Below, one piece after another: positions 1-7,180 of a DNA stretch of 17,708 nucleotides. The stretch's first letter is position 1. Every line of letters starts with the position of its first letter. The DNA comes from an uncultured Lachnospiraceae bacterium (GTDB taxonomy: Bacteria; Bacillota; Clostridia; Lachnospirales; Lachnospiraceae), in NCBI GenBank assembly GCA_948441955.1, contig CAOJQZ010000049.1, positions 1-17,708 of the forward strand, read 5' to 3'. Below the pieces are notes generated by a model that saw only the letters and a list, made by a program, of their open reading frames with translations, was not told the DNA's origin and did no database searches. The position numbers and the translations under genes are program-made.

Positions 1-888
1 GCGCCGATGGAACGCTCTGCTTTTATGCTACCGATTATGGTGGGATGCTCCTATAACCGGTGCAGATTCTGCAATCTGTTCCGGCACTTAAAGTACAGGG
101 AGCTTCCATTTGAACAGATTGAAGAAGAGCTGGTTCGTGTCAAAAAGGCAGGGGGAAGTCCCAAACGGATCTTCCTGGGGGACGGGAATGCATTTGCTCA
201 GAAAAGTGAAAGGCTACTTCAGATTTTGGAAATGATAAGATGTTATTTTCCGGAATGCAGAGAGATTAATATGGATGCGACGGTGACGAGTATTTTAGGG
301 CGTTCTGATGCTGAGCTTGCCAGGTTTTACAAACTAGGGGTACGTCATCTGTATCTTGGAATTGAAAGCGGCCTTGATGACGTGCTTGCGTTCATGGAAA
401 AGGATCACAATCAGGCGCAGGCATATGAGGCGGTCAGACGTCTGCATGAGGCGGGCATGATCTATGATGCCCATATTATGACGGGAGCGGCGGGGAAAGG
501 AAGAGGGACGGAAAATGCCCGCGCATTGGCGGATTTTCTGAATCGGACAAGGCCTGCCCATGTGGTGAATTTTTCCATGTTTCTGCACAAAGAGGTGCCG
601 CTGTATCAGAATATTCTGGACGGAAGCTTTCTTCCGGCGTCTGAGAAAGAGAATCTTCTGGAAGAGCGATGCCTGATTGAGCTGTTAAATGCGGAAATTC
701 TGTATGAGGGGTTCCATGATTTTATTGAATTTCGCGTCAGAGGAAGTCTTCCGAAGGATAAAGAAAAGATGATTGCGCGTCTTGATGAGAGAATAAAGAA
801 TATGTCAGATACAGAACTATATTCTTATGTCCAGGGGGATTGTCCGGAGCTGGAAAGATGCGATGGCAAAAGAGTGTGGCATGTTTAA
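1..888 (+). CDS. Radical SAM protein, 5' partial
   Basis: This is a radical SAM enzyme of unknown substrate. The cluster-binding cysteines C14, C19 and C22 (numbered from the ATG at base 7) form GCSYNRCRFC, which is Cx4CxxC spacing rather than the classic Cx3CxxC. Downstream segments fit a radical SAM barrel: IFLGDGNAF near residue 54, a glycine-rich LYLGIESG near 115 and MTGAAGKGRG near 156. The frame is open to base 1 (Ala-Pro precede the ATG). Related proteins usually have a longer segment with a P-x-E pattern before the cysteines, so the true start probably lies upstream of the window; the ATG at base 7 is the only start visible. The gene ends 105 bases before the citrate-synthase-like gene, which has its own promoter, so it is probably not part of that operon. 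The fold call is firm; the function is unknown. Confidence 0.85.
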   Translation, partial: APMERSAFMLPIMVGCSYNRCRFCNLFRHLKYRELPFEQIEEELVRVKKAGGSPKRIFLGDGNAFAQKSERLLQILEMIRCYFPECREINMDATVTSILGRSDAELARFYKLGVRHLYLGIESGLDDVLAFMEKDHNQAQAYEAVRRLHEAGMIYDAHIMTGAAGKGRGTENARALADFLNRTRPAHVVNFSMFLHKEVPLYQNILDGSFLPASEKENLLEERCLIELLNAEILYEGFHDFIEFRVRGSLPKDKEKMIARLDERIKNMSDTELYSYVQGDCPELERCDGKRVWHV

Positions 889-912
889 AGGGTTCTCTTT
901 TTGATTTTCTAC

Positions 913-941
913 TTGACAGTAAATGTATGATTGTATACAAT
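913..941 (+). promoter_or_regulatory. Sigma-A promoter of the citrate synthase-like/GntR/icd operon
   Basis: A perfect -35 box TTGACA (913-918) is followed after exactly 17 bases by the -10 box TACAAT (936-941). The expected transcription start is near 948, about 45 bases before the ATG at 993. The -10 box sits inside the palindrome at 924-947. Confidence 0.85.
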
Positions 942-947
942 GATACA
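924..947. promoter_or_regulatory. Palindromic operator, probably for the GntR regulator
   Basis: The core ATTGTATACAAT (930-941) is a perfect 12-bp palindrome. The symmetry extends to 24 bp, with TGTAT on the left (924-928) and ATACA on the right (943-947) and a single mismatched pair (bases 929 and 942). The core agrees with the TNGTNNNACNA-type operators known for the FadR/FCD subfamily of GntR regulators. It covers the -10 box and most of the spacer, so a bound protein should block RNA polymerase. The GntR gene is the second gene of the operon, which makes autorepression the simplest reading. The palindrome is seen directly; the identity of the binding protein is inferred. Confidence 0.75.
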
Positions 948-992
948 TAAATGATTTTACACTTTACTACAGGAAAGGTCAGGGAGAGGAAA

Positions 993-2384
993 ATGGAGAA
1001 CAGAAAAGTATATCTTGACAGACATTCCAATTTGTTGCAGCTTGAAGAACATATGTATCCGCTTGTTGACGTGGAGACGCCGAATGTATTCCGTAATCTG
1101 TTTAATTATGAAGAGGTTCCGAAAATTGCATTTAATGATCGCATTGTTCCCCACAGCATGCCGGAGGAGATATGGATTACGGACACAACCTTCCGTGACG
1201 GACAGCAGTCCAGGGCGCCTTATAGTACAGAGCAGATTGTAACCCTGTATGATTATTTTCACAGGCTTGGCGGTGTGAATGGAAAGATCCGCCAATGTGA
1301 GTTTTTCCTGTACAGTAAGAAGGATCGTGACGCGGTTTACAAGTGTATGGAAAGAGGTTATCAGTTTCCGGAGGTGACAAGCTGGATACGGGCCAGTAAA
1401 AAGGATTTTGAGCTGGTGAAGGAAATTGGCATGAAGGAAACCGGAATACTAGTAAGCTGTTCAGATTATCATATTTTTTATAAATTAAAAATGACAAGAC
1501 GGGAGTGTATGAAGCATTACCTCTCTGTTGTGAGAGAGTGTCTGAAGACAGGAGTAAGCCCAAGATGTCATTTGGAGGATATTACCAGGTCAGATATTTA
1601 CGGATTTGTTATTCCGTTTTGTCTGGAGCTTATGAAACTTATGGAGGAGTATCAGATTCCAGTAAAGATTCGGGTGTGCGATACGATGGGATACGGGGTA
1701 AACTATCCGGGCGCCGTGATCCCCCGGTCTGTTCCGGGAATTATCTACGGTATCCGTGTACATGCGGGAGTTCCAAGCGAATTAATAGAGTTTCATGGGC
1801 ATAATGATTTTTATAAAGCAGTCAGCAATTCTACGACGGCATGGCTTTACGGAGCAAGCGGGGTGAACTGTTCCCTGTTTGGAATCGGAGAACGGACAGG
1901 AAATACGCCCCTTGAGGCAATGGTTTTTGAGTATGCGCAGCTTCGGGGAACCCTTGACGGTATGGATACGACAGTGATCACGGAGCTTGCCGAGTATTAT
2001 GAGAAGGAAATAGGGTACAGAGTACCTTCAAGGACACCATTTGTAGGAAGAAACTTTAATGTAACAAGGGCAGGGATCCATGCAGACGGGTTGCTGAAAA
2101 ACGAGGAAATTTATAATGTTTTTGACACAGAGAAATTTTTAAACCGTCCTCCCCTTGTAGCTGTTTCCAATACATCAGGGCTGGCGGGAATCGCCCACTG
2201 GATTAATACTTATTTTCACCTTTCAGAGGAAAGACAGGTAGATAAGGGCTCAGAGCTTGTGGGACTGGTGAAAAGCTGGGTGGATGAGGAATATGAAAGC
2301 GGCCGTGTAACGGTTCTGACAGATGAAGAGCTTTTGGAGGTAATTGACGAAGCCTGCAGAAAACTTGGAATTCATTTCATATAG
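993..2384 (+). CDS. Re-citrate synthase-like enzyme (isopropylmalate/homocitrate synthase family)
   Basis: This 463-residue enzyme of the DRE-TIM metallolyase family condenses acetyl-CoA with a 2-oxo acid. The signature DTTFRDGQQ (residues 64-72) holds the catalytic Arg68 and metal ligand Asp69. HGHND (268-272) supplies metal-binding histidines, GIGERTGN (297-304) is the family glycine-rich loop, and GIHADG (361-366) follows. I see no LeuA-type leucine-binding C-terminal domain, which argues against ordinary LeuA. The operon mate is isocitrate dehydrogenase, so the best guess is a Re-type citrate synthase as known in Clostridium kluyveri; citramalate or homocitrate synthase remain possible. 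Relatives are sometimes misnamed histone-lysine methyltransferase. The ATG at 993 is chosen because GGGAGAGGA lies just before it; an in-frame ATG at 951 would place the start before that site, only a few bases from the expected transcription start. Confidence 0.85.
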   Translation: MENRKVYLDRHSNLLQLEEHMYPLVDVETPNVFRNLFNYEEVPKIAFNDRIVPHSMPEEIWITDTTFRDGQQSRAPYSTEQIVTLYDYFHRLGGVNGKIRQCEFFLYSKKDRDAVYKCMERGYQFPEVTSWIRASKKDFELVKEIGMKETGILVSCSDYHIFYKLKMTRRECMKHYLSVVRECLKTGVSPRCHLEDITRSDIYGFVIPFCLELMKLMEEYQIPVKIRVCDTMGYGVNYPGAVIPRSVPGIIYGIRVHAGVPSELIEFHGHNDFYKAVSNSTTAWLYGASGVNCSLFGIGERTGNTPLEAMVFEYAQLRGTLDGMDTTVITELAEYYEKEIGYRVPSRTPFVGRNFNVTRAGIHADGLLKNEEIYNVFDTEKFLNRPPLVAVSNTSGLAGIAHWINTYFHLSEERQVDKGSELVGLVKSWVDEEYESGRVTVLTDEELLEVIDEACRKLGIHFI

Positions 2385-2421
2385 GCAGGTTAGAGCATGT
2401 AAAGAGAGGATTATCAGGAAC

Positions 2422-3072
2422 ATGGAAGGGTATGAAGAGCGTTCGCTTCGGGGAAAAGTATTTGAAAGGCTGAGGGAAGATATATTATCCGGTGTCTATA
2501 AGGAAAAGGAGGAGCTAAGAGAAGCTTCTATCGGTGAGGAGATGGGCGTCAGCAGGACTCCTGTAAGGGAAGCGCTCAGACAGCTTGAGCTTGAAGGGCT
2601 TGTGAGGATTATTCCTAATAAAGGAGCATATGTTACGGGAATTACACAGGCAGATGTGAGGGACATTTATAAAATCCGTTCTATGCTGGAGGGCTTGTGT
2701 GCAAGATGGGCTACCAGACATATTACGGAAGCACAGATGACAGAATTAGAAGAAATAATCCTTCTTTCGGAATTTCATATAAAAAAGAAAGAGGAATGTG
2801 CCGAACAGGTATCCGTTCTTGACGGAAGATTCCATCAGGTTCTTTATCAGGCGTCAAACAGTCGGGTTATGGAGCATGTGCTTTCGGATTTTCACAAATA
2901 TGTTAAAATGGCCCGCAGACTATCTGTCGGAACGAAGAGCCGCGCGGAAAAATCTGTTGAGGAACACAGGAATATACTGGAAGCGATTAAGAAAAAAGAT
3001 GCAGACACGGCAGAGAGACTTGCGAATCAGCATATTATGAATGTTATGGCGAATCTGCATATAGAAGAATAA
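2422..3072 (+). CDS. GntR family transcriptional regulator, FadR/FCD type
   Basis: A 216-residue repressor-type regulator. The N-terminal winged helix (about residues 9-72) contains the GntR recognition segment SRTPVREALRQLE (44-56) followed by the wing IIPNKGAYV (63-71). The C-terminal helical FCD domain keeps the usual metal-ligand pattern, with candidates Asp134, His138, His182 and His204; such domains typically bind small organic acids through a metal. The ATG at 2422 is preferred over an in-frame TTG at 2344, which would overlap the upstream gene and add 26 residues before the helix-turn-helix; GAGAGGA lies upstream at about 2404-2410. Lying between the citrate-synthase-like gene and icd, it probably controls this operon through the palindrome at 924-947, with a TCA-type acid as likely effector (inferred). 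Confidence 0.93.
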   Translation: MEGYEERSLRGKVFERLREDILSGVYKEKEELREASIGEEMGVSRTPVREALRQLELEGLVRIIPNKGAYVTGITQADVRDIYKIRSMLEGLCARWATRHITEAQMTELEEIILLSEFHIKKKEECAEQVSVLDGRFHQVLYQASNSRVMEHVLSDFHKYVKMARRLSVGTKSRAEKSVEEHRNILEAIKKKDADTAERLANQHIMNVMANLHIEE

Positions 3073-3094
3073 AAACTAGGAGGAAGAAAGGGAC

Positions 3095-4294
3095 ATGGCA
3101 AAGATTAAAATGACAACGCCTATCGTAGAGATGGATGGGGATGAGATGACAAGGATTCTCTGGAAGATGATAAAGGAACATCTTCTTGAACCTTTTGTAG
3201 AGCTTAATACGGAATATTATGACCTTGGACTCGAGTACCGCAATGAAACGAATGATCAGGTGACCATTGATTCTGCGAATGCCACAAAGAAATATAAGGT
3301 GGCTGTCAAATGTGCTACAATTACGCCGAATGCAGCCCGCATGGAGGAGTATGATTTAAAAGAAATGTGGAAGAGTCCGAACGGTACGATCCGTGCGATT
3401 CTGGATGGAACCGTATTTCGTGCCCCCATCGTTGTAAAGGGAATCGAGCCTTGTGTAAAGAACTGGAAAAAGCCCATTACCATTGCAAGGCATGCCTATG
3501 GCGATGTATACAAAAATACAGAGATGAATATTCCGGCCGCGGGAAAAGTAGAGCTTGTTTATACCGCTGAGAATGGCAAAGAGATAAGAGAGCTTGTACA
3601 TAATTACTCCGGCGCCGGTGTTGCACAGGGGATGCATAATCTGAATGTTTCCATTGAAAGCTTTGCAAGAAGCTGTTTTAACTATGCGCTGGATACCAGA
3701 CAGGATCTGTGGTTTGCGACAAAGGATACTATCTCAAAAAAATATGATCATACCTTTAAAGATATTTTTCAGGAGATATTTGACGGAGAATACAAGGAGA
3801 AATTTGAAGAGGCAGGAATCATTTACTTCTATACCTTGATTGATGATGCAGTTGCACGGGTAATGAAATCGGAAGGCGGATACATCTGGGCATGTAAAAA
3901 TTATGATGGCGATGTGATGAGCGATATGGTATCTTCTGCATTTGGCTCTCTTGCCATGATGACCTCTGTGCTTGTATCGCCGGAAGGATATTATGAATAT
4001 GAGGCGGCTCATGGAACGGTGCAGCGCCATTATTACAGGCATTTGAAGGGTGAGGAAACCTCTACGAATTCAGTGGCAACGATCTTTGCCTGGACGGGGG
4101 CTTTAAGGAAACGGGGTGAAATAGACGATAACAAAGAACTTATGGAATTTGCAGATAAGCTTGAAAGGGCAGTCATTGACACGATTGAGGAAGGAAAAAT
4201 GACAAAGGATCTGGCATTGATTACGACGATTCCTAATCCGGTTATCCTAAATAGTGAGGAATTTATTAAAGCGATTGCTGAAAAACTGTCATAA
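3095..4294 (+). CDS. icd: NADP-dependent isocitrate dehydrogenase
   Basis: This 399-residue cytoplasmic enzyme oxidatively decarboxylates isocitrate to 2-oxoglutarate. It belongs to the homodimeric, eukaryote-like IDH subfamily rather than the E. coli Icd type. Diagnostic features are the N-terminal PIVEMDGDEMTRI, the isocitrate-binding SPNGTIR (94-100) with Arg109 and Arg132, the metal-binding aspartates in NYDGDVMSD (269-277), and AAHGTVQRH (304-312), where Arg and His indicate NADP preference. Full length for the family. A strong AGGAGGAAG Shine-Dalgarno precedes the ATG by a short gap, and the gene follows the GntR gene by 22 bases with no terminator between, so it is the last gene of the operon. 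It would supply 2-oxoglutarate for glutamate synthesis, and NADPH. Confidence 0.97.
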   Translation: MAKIKMTTPIVEMDGDEMTRILWKMIKEHLLEPFVELNTEYYDLGLEYRNETNDQVTIDSANATKKYKVAVKCATITPNAARMEEYDLKEMWKSPNGTIRAILDGTVFRAPIVVKGIEPCVKNWKKPITIARHAYGDVYKNTEMNIPAAGKVELVYTAENGKEIRELVHNYSGAGVAQGMHNLNVSIESFARSCFNYALDTRQDLWFATKDTISKKYDHTFKDIFQEIFDGEYKEKFEEAGIIYFYTLIDDAVARVMKSEGGYIWACKNYDGDVMSDMVSSAFGSLAMMTSVLVSPEGYYEYEAAHGTVQRHYYRHLKGEETSTNSVATIFAWTGALRKRGEIDDNKELMEFADKLERAVIDTIEEGKMTKDLALITTIPNPVILNSEEFIKAIAEKLS

Positions 4295-4312
4295 GAAAAA
4301 TCTGTATTGCCA

Positions 4313-4360
4313 AAAGGCCGGAACTCCCAGGACAATTACCTGAGAGCCCCGGCCTTTCTT
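4313..4360. terminator. Intrinsic terminator, probably bidirectional, between icd and the ABC-F gene
   Basis: AAAGGCCGG (4313-4321) pairs with CCGGCCTTT (4349-4357). Inside it CTCCCAGG (4324-4331) pairs with CCTGAGAG (4339-4346) with one mismatch and a 7-base loop. The plus-strand exit is T-rich (TTTCTTATT), and the minus-strand exit reads CCTTTT. The hairpin lies between two convergent genes and can serve both. Confidence 0.9.
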
Positions 4361-4380
4361 ATTAAATTAAAAGGGGCAGG

Positions 4381-6315
4381 TTATTCTGCAAGAGATTCCC
4401 ACTTTTTATATAATGTTTCAAGCTCGTTTTCAACAGCAGACTTTTCATTAGAAAGCTCCTGACATCGTACCGGGTTTGTATAAACCTCCTCCCGGGTCAT
4501 TAATTCGTCAATCGCACTGCCGCGTTTTTCCAGGACAGAAATACGGTCTTCGGTTTTCTTAAGATCATTTTGGCGTTTCCGCTCTTTGGCCTGCATCTCC
4601 TTCTGCTCCTGCCAGCTTAATTTGGAAACGGACATTGTCTCGGAAGCTTTGCCGTCAGAGAAGATTTTAGAAGAAGTTTCTGCAGAAGAACCGGTATATG
4701 CCAGCGTGAGCTCGTCCTTTTTTTCCAGATAATAATCATAATTTCCAATATAGTTTACAAAGGTCTGGTTTACCAGGTCTAAAATCCTTGTGGCCGTCTG
4801 ATTGATAAAGTAACGGTCGTGGGATACATAGAGAACAGTGCCGCTGTAATCATTCAGCGCCTTCTCCAGAATTTCTTTCGAAGTAATATCCAGATGGTTT
4901 GTAGGTTCATCCAGAATCAGGAAGTTTGCTTCAGAGAGCATCAGTTTGGCAAGGGATACACGTCCCCTTTCCCCGCCGCTTAAGTCTCTGATCAGCTTGA
5001 ACACATCATCTCCGGTAAAGAGAAATGCCGCAAGTACATTACGAATCTGGGTACCTGTAAGAGACGGGTAGTCATCGGAAATCTCATGGAAGATTGTCTT
5101 GTCCATGTGAAGGACGTGATGCTCCTGGTCATAGTAGCCAATCTGAACGTTTGCCCCGAGACGGAAACAGCCGCTATCAGGAGGAATAACCTCATTTAAT
5201 ATTTTCAGAAGCGTGGTTTTTCCGGTTCCATTATCACCGATAACTGCCACATGCTCGCCCCGCTTTATTTCAAAATTTACATCTTGAAACAATGTCTGGG
5301 GAGAGAATGACTTACTTAAGTGCTCCACAGACAACACATCATTTCCGCTTACCTTGCAGGGTTCCAGCTTTAAATGGATTTCTGTATGAAGCTCTGCCGG
5401 TTTTTCCACCAGTTTAATTTTTTCCAGCATTTTTTCCCGGCTCTCTGCCCTTTTGATAGATTTCTCCCGATTGAAGGAACGAAGCTTTTCAATTACGGCC
5501 TCCTGATGCTTGATTTCCTGCTGCTGGTTTAAATATTCCTTAAGCTGTGCGTCTCTAAGCTGCTTTTTCTTTTCAGCATAAGCGGTGTAATTGCCCATAT
5601 AGGTCATAAGCGCCCCATTTTCGATCTCTATGATCTTTGTCACTACACGGTTCAGAAAATAGCGGTCATGAGAGACGATAAGGACTGCTCCCGGATAATT
5701 CAAAAGATAGGTTTCAAGCCATGCAATGGAATTTAAATCCAGATGATTCGTCGGTTCATCCAAAAGAAGGATATCCGGTTTTGTCAAAAGGAGCTTTCCA
5801 AGGGATACCCGGGTTTTTTGTCCTCCGGAAAGTGTGTTTATCTTCTTTTCAAAATCCATTTCAGTAAATCCAAGTCCCTTAAGAACACCGGTAATTTCAC
5901 TTTCGTATGCATAGCCGTTGGCATTTTCAAAAGAGGTTGTCAGACGGTGGTAAGCGTCCATGCGCCGCGCAAGCTCTTCGCCGCTTAAGTTCTTCATACT
6001 ACGCTCAATTGCGCGTATCTGTTGTTCCATGTCAATAAGCTCTGCTTTTGCAGTTTTTACCTCGTCGTAAACAGTGCCCTGGCACATCATATCCTGATGC
6101 TGTGCCAGATATCCAAGAGTTTTTCCCTTCGCAAGTACTATATTTCCGGCGTCTGACGGAAGTTCCCCTGCAATCATTCTAAATATTGTGGTTTTTCCGG
6201 CGCCGTTGATTCCTACAAGGGCTGCTTTTTCATGTTCTTCTATATGGAAGGATCCATTTTTTACAATGACCTCTTCACCAAATGCTTTACAAATTCCCTG
6301 ACAAGCGAAAATCAT
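4381..6315 (-). CDS. ABC-F family ATPase (YdiF-like)
   Basis: A 644-residue soluble protein with two ABC ATPase domains and no membrane segments, as expected for ABC-F proteins, which act on the ribosome rather than as transporters. Domain 1 has Walker A GINGAGKT (35-42), signature LSGGQ (162-166) and DEPTNHLD (186-193). A charged inter-domain linker (about 245-310) follows. Domain 2 has GDNGTGKT (360-367), LSGGE (445-449) and a second DEPTNHLD (469-476). The C-terminal tail (about 565-640) is a charged coiled coil. The start is supported by AGGAGG at 6321-6326. It is divergent from rex; Bacillus subtilis also keeps ydiF close to rex, which favours a housekeeping YdiF-type role over antibiotic resistance. 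Its leader of roughly 30 bases leaves no room for the long attenuator often found before resistance ABC-F genes. Confidence 0.95.
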   Translation of the reverse strand: MIFACQGICKAFGEEVIVKNGSFHIEEHEKAALVGINGAGKTTIFRMIAGELPSDAGNIVLAKGKTLGYLAQHQDMMCQGTVYDEVKTAKAELIDMEQQIRAIERSMKNLSGEELARRMDAYHRLTTSFENANGYAYESEITGVLKGLGFTEMDFEKKINTLSGGQKTRVSLGKLLLTKPDILLLDEPTNHLDLNSIAWLETYLLNYPGAVLIVSHDRYFLNRVVTKIIEIENGALMTYMGNYTAYAEKKKQLRDAQLKEYLNQQQEIKHQEAVIEKLRSFNREKSIKRAESREKMLEKIKLVEKPAELHTEIHLKLEPCKVSGNDVLSVEHLSKSFSPQTLFQDVNFEIKRGEHVAVIGDNGTGKTTLLKILNEVIPPDSGCFRLGANVQIGYYDQEHHVLHMDKTIFHEISDDYPSLTGTQIRNVLAAFLFTGDDVFKLIRDLSGGERGRVSLAKLMLSEANFLILDEPTNHLDITSKEILEKALNDYSGTVLYVSHDRYFINQTATRILDLVNQTFVNYIGNYDYYLEKKDELTLAYTGSSAETSSKIFSDGKASETMSVSKLSWQEQKEMQAKERKRQNDLKKTEDRISVLEKRGSAIDELMTREEVYTNPVRCQELSNEKSAVENELETLYKKWESLAE

Positions 6316-6350
6316 AATAACCTCCTGAAGCTATGTAACAAACTATAACT

Positions 6351-6378
6351 ATTATAACGAAAATTGTTAAAAAAACAA
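6351..6378 (-). promoter_or_regulatory. Candidate promoter of the ABC-F gene
   Basis: Read on the minus strand, a perfect TATAAT (6356 down to 6351) is preceded after 16 bases by TTGTTT (6378 down to 6373), which matches only the first three bases of the -35 consensus. It lies about 35 bases before the start codon. The -10 is good; the -35 is weak. Confidence 0.5.
6364..6378. promoter_or_regulatory. Rex-like inverted repeat with short spacing
   Basis: TTGTT (6364-6368) and AACAA (6374-6378) form an inverted repeat just upstream of the rex -35 box and over the candidate ABC-F promoter. The half-sites equal those of the known Rex operator, but the gap is 5 bases where the Rex consensus has 8. 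It could be a degenerate site or chance in A/T-rich DNA. Confidence 0.25.
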
Positions 6379-6386
6379 CTAAAAGT

Positions 6387-6415
6387 TTGACTTTATGCAC
6401 ACAATTTACTATAAT
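6387..6415 (+). promoter_or_regulatory. Sigma-A promoter of rex
   Basis: TTGACT (6387-6392) and TATAAT (6410-6415) are separated by exactly 17 bases, one mismatch from the full consensus. The predicted transcription start is near 6422, about 34 bases before the chosen ATG. Confidence 0.88.
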
Positions 6416-6455
6416 AGCCTGTAGATATACTCTGAGGGGAAAGGTGGAAGAGGTA

Positions 6456-7097
6456 ATGCAAAGCAGGGAAATTTCTCAGGCGGTCATACAACGGCTTCCG
6501 AGATATTATAGATATCTTGGAGAATTACTGGAAGATGGAGTCGAACGTATTTCATCAAATGACCTGAGTAAAAGAATGAAAGTGACGGCGTCCCAGATAC
6601 GTCAGGATCTGAATAATTTCGGCGGTTTTGGACAGCAGGGCTATGGATATAACGTAAAATACCTTTATACGGAGATTGGGAAGATTCTGGGACTTGAAGA
6701 GAATCATAATATGATTATTATAGGAGCAGGCAATTTAGGACAGGCGCTGGCGAATTATGCGGCATTTGAAAAGAGGGGATTTGTTCTTAAGGGGATTTTT
6801 GATGTAAGGCCTGAGCTCAAGGGGAATGAAATCCGCGGTGTACAGATCCGTATGATGGATGAGCTGAAAGATTTTATAACGAATCATAACGTAGAGATTG
6901 CAGCGCTTACAATTCCAAAGGATACTGCGATTGAAGTGGCGAATCTGCTGGTAGATAACGGAGTACGTGCAATCTGGAATTTTGCACATACCGATCTGAA
7001 TCTTCCGGAACACATCATTGTAGAAAACGTTCATTTATCGGAAAGTCTGATGAAATTATCATATAACATATGCCGCTATAACGAGAAACACAGATAA
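6456..7097 (+). CDS. rex: Redox-sensing transcriptional repressor Rex
   Basis: A 213-residue dimeric repressor that senses the NADH/NAD+ ratio and typically controls fermentation and reductive pathways. The N-terminal winged helix (about residues 1-75) carries the family pattern LPRYYRYL, SKRMKVTASQIRQDL and FGGFGQQGYGYNV. The C-terminal Rossmann domain has the dinucleotide loop IIIGAGNLGQAL (87-98) and a C-terminal swap helix. Length fits the family. The ATG at 6456 is chosen because AAGGTGG lies about 9 bases upstream; a GTG at 6444 is a possible alternative adding four residues. A start at 6387 is excluded because it would fall inside the -35 box. The gene is monocistronic by appearance, flanked by its own promoter and a strong terminator, and divergent from the ABC-F gene. 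Confidence 0.97.
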   Translation: MQSREISQAVIQRLPRYYRYLGELLEDGVERISSNDLSKRMKVTASQIRQDLNNFGGFGQQGYGYNVKYLYTEIGKILGLEENHNMIIIGAGNLGQALANYAAFEKRGFVLKGIFDVRPELKGNEIRGVQIRMMDELKDFITNHNVEIAALTIPKDTAIEVANLLVDNGVRAIWNFAHTDLNLPEHIIVENVHLSESLMKLSYNICRYNEKHR

Positions 7098-7109
7098 CGG
7101 AAGGGGAAG

Positions 7110-7160
7110 CGTGTAGAGAGAAGCATGTGAAGAAAAAGGCTTGTCTTTACACGTTTTTTT
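7110..7160 (+). terminator. Intrinsic terminator after rex
   Basis: A 15-position stem with one mismatch joins 7110-7124 (starts CGTGTA, ends AAGC) with 7139-7153 (starts GCTT, ends TACACG). It has a 14-base A/G-rich loop and is followed directly by seven T residues (7154-7160). The run ends only 20 bases before the next start codon, so it also sits in the leader of the NAD(P)H-hydrate repair gene and could act as an attenuator for read-through. Confidence 0.92.
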
Positions 7161-7180
7161 CAGAGAGGAGTTTTGAATTC

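Noticed and set aside
868..901. AAAAGAG and CTCTTTT near the radical SAM stop as a terminator
   Set aside because: Only 7 A/T-rich pairs with a 20-base loop that includes the stop codon; too weak to call.
2344..2421. Longer GntR start at TTG 2344
   Set aside because: It would overlap the upstream gene by 41 bases and add residues not seen before the GntR helix-turn-helix; the ATG at 2422 fits better.
4381..6315. Antibiotic-resistance ABC-F protein
   Set aside because: No leader-peptide attenuator, a YdiF-type layout with a C-terminal coiled coil, and a core-genome location next to rex; a housekeeping role is more likely.
7127..7180. Longer start of the NAD(P)H-hydrate repair gene at GTG 7127
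   Set aside because: Those codons lie inside the rex terminator hairpin and T-run; the ATG at 7181 has a good SD.
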